A DNA stretch of 7,108 nt, taken from positions 1 to 7,108 of the forward strand of contig DGUG01000204.1 in the NCBI GenBank assembly GCA_002394535.1, given 5' to 3'. The notes below the pieces were generated by a model. That model had not been told where the DNA came from. It made no database searches and saw nothing but the letters and a program-made list of their open reading frames with translations. The number at the start of each line of letters is the position of its first letter. Position 1 is the stretch's first letter. A program made the translations under genes and the position numbers. This document shows positions 4,248 through 7,108 of the stretch, one piece after another. This DNA comes from Lachnospiraceae bacterium UBA4316 (GTDB lineage: Bacteria; Bacillota; Clostridia; Lachnospirales; Lachnospiraceae).

Positions 4248-6431
4248 GTGACCATTAAATTGTCGAGTATAGATATGCAAGAAATAGTACAGCGTAAAAA
4301 CAGAATACTGGCCTTATTTAAGGACCCGGCGTATGTACCGATGCGCGAGAAGGATATAGCGGTGCTTATGGAGGTATCGTCGGAGGAAAGACCTCTTTTC
4401 AAGCGGTGCCTTGAGGAACTTCTTGCTGATGGTGCAATAGTCGTGAGTAAACGCGGCAAGTACCAGCTGCCGGAGATAAGGACTCTTACGGGTGTATTTT
4501 CGGCGAGCGGGCACGGATACGGATTCGTGCATGTGGATGGCATGGACGAGGACTTCTATATCAGTGAGAAGCATACCGGAACTGCACTCCACGGGGATAC
4601 TGTGCTTATCGATCCTTATGAGATAACGTACAGAAGGCGCAGGGGTGGCGGCAAGAGCCGCGAAGCGGTTGTTGTTGGCATAGTGGAACGTGCCACGGAT
4701 ATTGTTGTGGGAACCTATGATGCGGCTAAAAATCATTACGGATTCGTTATTCCCGATTCTTCAAGGTTTGACCGGGATGTATTCATACCGGTTGAAGATT
4801 CCATGGGTGCTGCAGACGGCCACAAGGTAGTAGTTAAGATAGATGATTACGGTGACGACAGAAGAAGCCCACAAGGTAAAATCATTGAGATTCTGGGTCA
4901 TGCAGGGGACCCCGGAATCGATGTTTTGGCTATACTTAAAGCATACGGGATGGAAACCGGTTTTCCCGAAAAGGTCGCCAAGCAGGCAGAAAAGATTCCA
5001 AGAGAGCTTACCGAGGCTGACCGAGACGGGCGTGAGGACCTCCGTGACCTTGATATGGTTACCATAGACGGTGCAGATACAAAGGATATAGATGATGCCG
5101 TCAGCCTTACAATGAATGGTGATTTTTACGAGCTGGGAGTCCATATCGCGGATGTTACACATTATGTTAAAGAGGGATCGGCCATCGACAAGGAAGCTCT
5201 TGAGCGGGGAACAAGCTGTTATCCGGCAGACAGGGTAATACCAATGCTACCCCAGGCTCTTTGTAACGGGATATGTTCGCTTAATGAGGATGTTGACAGA
5301 CTGGCTCTGTCATGCTTTATGACGATATCAAAAAAGGGCGAGATAATCGACCACAGGTTTGCACAGACTCTGATCCATTCAAACCATAAGATGACGTATT
5401 CCGATGTAAATAAGATAATTACCGATCATGACGAGTCGCTTATCCGGAAGTATTCGGATGTATCGGATATGCTGATTAAGATGCATGAGCTGGCTGTGCT
5501 GCTCCGTAGCAGGAGAAGAAGACGCGGGTCCATTGATTTTGACCTTCCGGAGACGGAGATCGAGCTTGACGATAACGGGCATCCCATTTCAATACATCCC
5601 CATGAGAGAAACAATGCAACCAGGCTTATTGAGGACTTTATGCTTGCTGCAAACGAGACCGTGGCGGAGCATTTCTTCTGGGCCGATATTCCGTTTGTAT
5701 ATAGGATTCATGAGAAGCCTGATATCGACAAGGTAAGGAAACTTGCGACTTTTATCAGAAATTTCGGATACGGCATCAAGGTTAAGGATGATGAGATTCA
5801 TCCGAAGGAGCTTCAAAAGCTGCTTGCCGGGATTGAAGATACGCCGGAGGAATCCCTCATATCAAGGCTGACGCTCAGAGCAATGCAGCGTGCCAAGTAT
5901 TCGATGGTGTGTGAGGGACATTTCGGCCTGGCGCTTAAATACTACTGTCACTTTACGTCACCTATAAGGCGCTATCCGGATCTTCAGATACACCGCATTA
6001 TCAAGGAGTATTTGCGAGGGGGTCTTACCGATAAGAGGATAGAACATTACAAAAAGATACTTGGGGATGTGTGTTCCCGCTCAAGCGCAATGGAGCGGCG
6101 TGCTGACGAGGCTGAGAGGGAAGTAGATAAACTTAAAAAGGCCGAGTATATGAAGGATCATATAGGAGAGGTTTTTGACGGTGTTATCAGCGGTGTCACG
6201 AATTGGGGGCTGTACGTCGAACTGCCTAATACCGTTGAAGGACTGGTCCATATATCGAAGATAGAGGGAGACTATTTCTCCTACAACGAGGATACATACG
6301 AACTTGTGGGAAAATCCACGGGCAGACGTTACTGTCTTGGCTCATGTATAAGGGTCATATGCAACATGGTCGATATTGAAACCAGAGCAGTTGATTTTGT
6401 CATTGCGGATGAGAATGACCACCACCTGTAG
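4248..6431 (+). CDS. rnr: Ribonuclease R (3'-5' exoribonuclease)
   Basis: RNase R degrades structured RNA from the 3' end in the cytoplasm, including rRNA and, with SmpB-tmRNA, faulty mRNA. The 727-residue product shows the family order: N-terminal winged helix (about 11-75), two cold-shock/OB domains (about 78-215), the RNB catalytic domain (about 262-590) and a C-terminal S1 domain (640-724). The metal-binding aspartates appear in TIDGADTKDIDDA as D274, D280, D282 and D283, and the HFTSPIRRYPD motif is at 568-578. The lysine-rich tail of longer homologues is absent, so it is slightly shorter than the B. subtilis enzyme. The start is uncertain: GTG 4248 and ATG 4275 (nine codons later) are both possible, and neither has a clear Shine-Dalgarno site. 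The neighbours secG and smpB are conserved partners. Confidence 0.95.
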   Translation: MTIKLSSIDMQEIVQRKNRILALFKDPAYVPMREKDIAVLMEVSSEERPLFKRCLEELLADGAIVVSKRGKYQLPEIRTLTGVFSASGHGYGFVHVDGMDEDFYISEKHTGTALHGDTVLIDPYEITYRRRRGGGKSREAVVVGIVERATDIVVGTYDAAKNHYGFVIPDSSRFDRDVFIPVEDSMGAADGHKVVVKIDDYGDDRRSPQGKIIEILGHAGDPGIDVLAILKAYGMETGFPEKVAKQAEKIPRELTEADRDGREDLRDLDMVTIDGADTKDIDDAVSLTMNGDFYELGVHIADVTHYVKEGSAIDKEALERGTSCYPADRVIPMLPQALCNGICSLNEDVDRLALSCFMTISKKGEIIDHRFAQTLIHSNHKMTYSDVNKIITDHDESLIRKYSDVSDMLIKMHELAVLLRSRRRRRGSIDFDLPETEIELDDNGHPISIHPHERNNATRLIEDFMLAANETVAEHFFWADIPFVYRIHEKPDIDKVRKLATFIRNFGYGIKVKDDEIHPKELQKLLAGIEDTPEESLISRLTLRAMQRAKYSMVCEGHFGLALKYYCHFTSPIRRYPDLQIHRIIKEYLRGGLTDKRIEHYKKILGDVCSRSSAMERRADEAEREVDKLKKAEYMKDHIGEVFDGVISGVTNWGLYVELPNTVEGLVHISKIEGDYFSYNEDTYELVGKSTGRRYCLGSCIRVICNMVDIETRAVDFVIADENDHHL

Positions 6432-6439
6432 AACTCCGA

Positions 6440-6468
6440 TTGACGTAAACTACAATATATGGTAAAAT
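6440..6468 (+). promoter_or_regulatory. Strong promoter of the double-glycine peptide gene
   Basis: TTGACG (6440-6445), a 17-base spacer and TAAAAT (6463-6468) with the TGG extension. Five of six bases match in each hexamer. It starts nine bases after the rnr stop codon. Transcription should begin near 6475, leaving a leader of about 32 nt. Confidence 0.8.
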
Positions 6469-6491
6469 AACATATGTTTCATTTATGATTC

Positions 6492-6499
6492 GAAAGGAG
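6492..6499 (+). promoter_or_regulatory. Shine-Dalgarno site that decides the peptide start
   Basis: GAAAGGAG ends one base before ATG 6501 and seven bases before ATG 6507. Only the second spacing is normal, so 6507 is taken as the start and the product begins MNKIND. Confidence 0.8.
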
Positions 6500-6506
6500 T
6501 ATGAGT

Positions 6507-6776
6507 ATGAATAAGATCAACGATGAGGAACTTAGTCAGGTTAGCGGTGGAAGAATAGTCGGAACGACTTCCTACGGCTATCCCGTAGATGACAAAGGTA
6601 ATGTTACGTTCACGGACAAAACAGGAGAGAAGATGGTATTTTCTTCTGCAGATTGGGAAAAACTTAAGAGTCATTACACCCATGCAGCCGGTAATCCCGA
6701 AGCATATCTGAGCACTGTTTCACTTAAGGAACTTAAGGAGGCAAATATCATTCAGTCGAATCCACTCGGGGTTTAA
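6507..6776 (+). CDS. Double-glycine leader peptide (bacteriocin-like or exported signal precursor)
   Basis: The 89-residue product begins MNKINDEELSQVSGG, matching the class II bacteriocin/ComC leader pattern (ELxxVxGG) recognised and cut after Gly-Gly by C39-peptidase ABC transporters. The predicted mature part is 74 residues, starts RIVGTTSYGYPVDDKGN, and contains no Cys, so lanthionine, sactipeptide or disulfide forms are unlikely. It has a Tyr/Gly-rich start and a charged, probably helical C-terminal half (SLKELKEANI). I do not recognise the mature family. No immunity, transporter or modification gene lies in the window, so export would use a transporter elsewhere. It is a self-contained unit with its own strong promoter and terminator, set between rnr and smpB. 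It could be a bacteriocin, a quorum peptide or another exported small protein. Confidence 0.75.
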   Translation: MNKINDEELSQVSGGRIVGTTSYGYPVDDKGNVTFTDKTGEKMVFSSADWEKLKSHYTHAAGNPEAYLSTVSLKELKEANIIQSNPLGV

Positions 6777-6793
6777 TCTGCAACTTAGATTAT

Positions 6794-6825
6794 AACGGCG
6801 TGGGCGCTGCCTGCGCCGTTTTTTT
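6794..6825 (+). terminator. Rho-independent terminator of the double-glycine peptide gene
   Basis: AACGGCG (6794-6800) and CGCCGTT (6814-6820) form a 7-bp GC-rich stem with an inner GGC/GCC pair, followed by a run of seven T. It lies 17 bases after the stop codon. Confidence 0.9.
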
Positions 6826-6851
6826 GACAAAAGGGACGGTTCTTTTTGTCA
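6825..6851. repeat. 27-bp palindromic element of a type scattered in Clostridia
   Basis: TGACAAAA (6825-6832) and TTTTGTCA (6844-6851) enclose GGGACGGTTCT; G33-C42 pairing extends the hairpin. I recall near-identical GGGACGGTTCTTTTTGTCA sequences as common intergenic palindromes in many Clostridia, sometimes near Y1/REP-associated transposases, so this is probably a short dispersed element. It abuts the T run of the preceding terminator and precedes the smpB promoter. Only one copy is in the window. Confidence 0.65.
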
Positions 6852-6891
6852 CAAAATTAAACCAACAGTTTATGTCCGGTATATCGTTTCG

Positions 6892-6900
6892 TGGTATAAT
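6892..6900 (+). promoter_or_regulatory. Extended -10 promoter of smpB
   Basis: TGGTATAAT is a perfect -10 with the TGN extension, 27 bases before the smpB start codon. The -35 region (around 6868-6877) is poor. Transcription would begin near 6907, giving a short leader with only a weak Shine-Dalgarno (AAAGAGAAG). Confidence 0.7.
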
Positions 6901-6926
6901 ACAATAAAGAGAAGACAACAACAGTT

Positions 6927-7108
6927 ATGAGTAAGGAAAATCACGGCATCAAACTGATCGCCAACAACAAAAAAGCATACCATGATTTCTTTATCGAGGA
7001 GAAGTATGAGGCCGGGATCGAACTTTCCGGAACGGAGATAAAATCACTCCGTCAAGGGAAGTGTTCGATCAAGGAGTCTTACGTCGGGATCGAGAATAAT
7101 GAGACTTT
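6927..7108 (+). CDS. smpB: SsrA-binding protein SmpB, 3' end cut by the window
   Basis: SmpB binds tmRNA and brings it to stalled ribosomes for trans-translation. The first 60 residues are present of about 150-160 expected. They carry the conserved N-terminal pattern: [19 protein letters not shown], then [21 protein letters not shown], which is the family's OB-fold tmRNA-binding surface. ATG 6927 matches the usual family start (short [14 protein letters not shown] lead). The ribosome binding site is weak. It has its own promoter, and with rnr upstream forms the usual RNase R-SmpB pair, here split by the double-glycine peptide gene and a palindromic element. Confidence 0.96.
   Translation, partial: MSKENHGIKLIANNKKAYHDFFIEEKYEAGIELSGTEIKSLRQGKCSIKESYVGIENNET

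Noticed and set aside
4314..5816. Several minus-strand and +1 frames inside rnr
   Set aside because: Rnr domains and catalytic residues are continuous in the main frame; the others carry no motifs.

Overview
The window looks like the chromosome of a low-to-mid GC Clostridia member, probably a Lachnospiraceae-type gut or rumen anaerobe. The reasons are the Firmicutes gene order secG - rnr - smpB, the strong AAAGGAGG-type ribosome binding sites, the SpaA/Cna-B surface protein with a VLGxR/TGD-type wall-sorting tail, and the holin-like small toxin. The genus assignment is inference. All recognised protein genes lie on the plus strand.

Layout. Bases 1-2004 hold the 3' end of a large cell-wall adhesin or pilin-like protein, closed by a hairpin terminator (2035-2065). 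Bases 2100-2480 are an AT-rich island. It contains a promoter, a 28-residue single-membrane-span peptide of the Hol-Tox/TxpA type, a bidirectional terminator, and a convergent promoter on the minus strand that would make an antisense RNA of about 97 nt. Together these form a credible type I toxin-antitoxin locus. Next come an 89-residue coiled-coil plus helix-turn-helix protein (2481-2750) and a lone 329-residue type IV prepilin-like protein (2829-3818) with its own extended -10 promoter.

The second half is housekeeping: secG (3900-4139) with its own promoter and terminator, then rnr (4248-6431), then smpB (from 6927, cut by the window end). SecG is the small subunit of the SecYEG translocon. 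RNase R and SmpB both act in trans-translation and mRNA quality control, which explains their conserved linkage. A small gene with its own near-consensus promoter and terminator (6440-6825) sits between rnr and smpB. It encodes an 89-residue peptide that starts with a textbook double-glycine export leader, so it may be an exported bacteriocin-like or signalling peptide. A 27-bp palindrome of a kind widespread in Clostridia follows it.

The items most worth attention are the type I toxin-antitoxin locus with possible Shine-Dalgarno sequestration and a T11 tract in the antitoxin promoter spacer, the orphan double-glycine peptide inside the rnr-smpB cluster, and the triplicated VLGxR motif in front of an atypical sorting signal.
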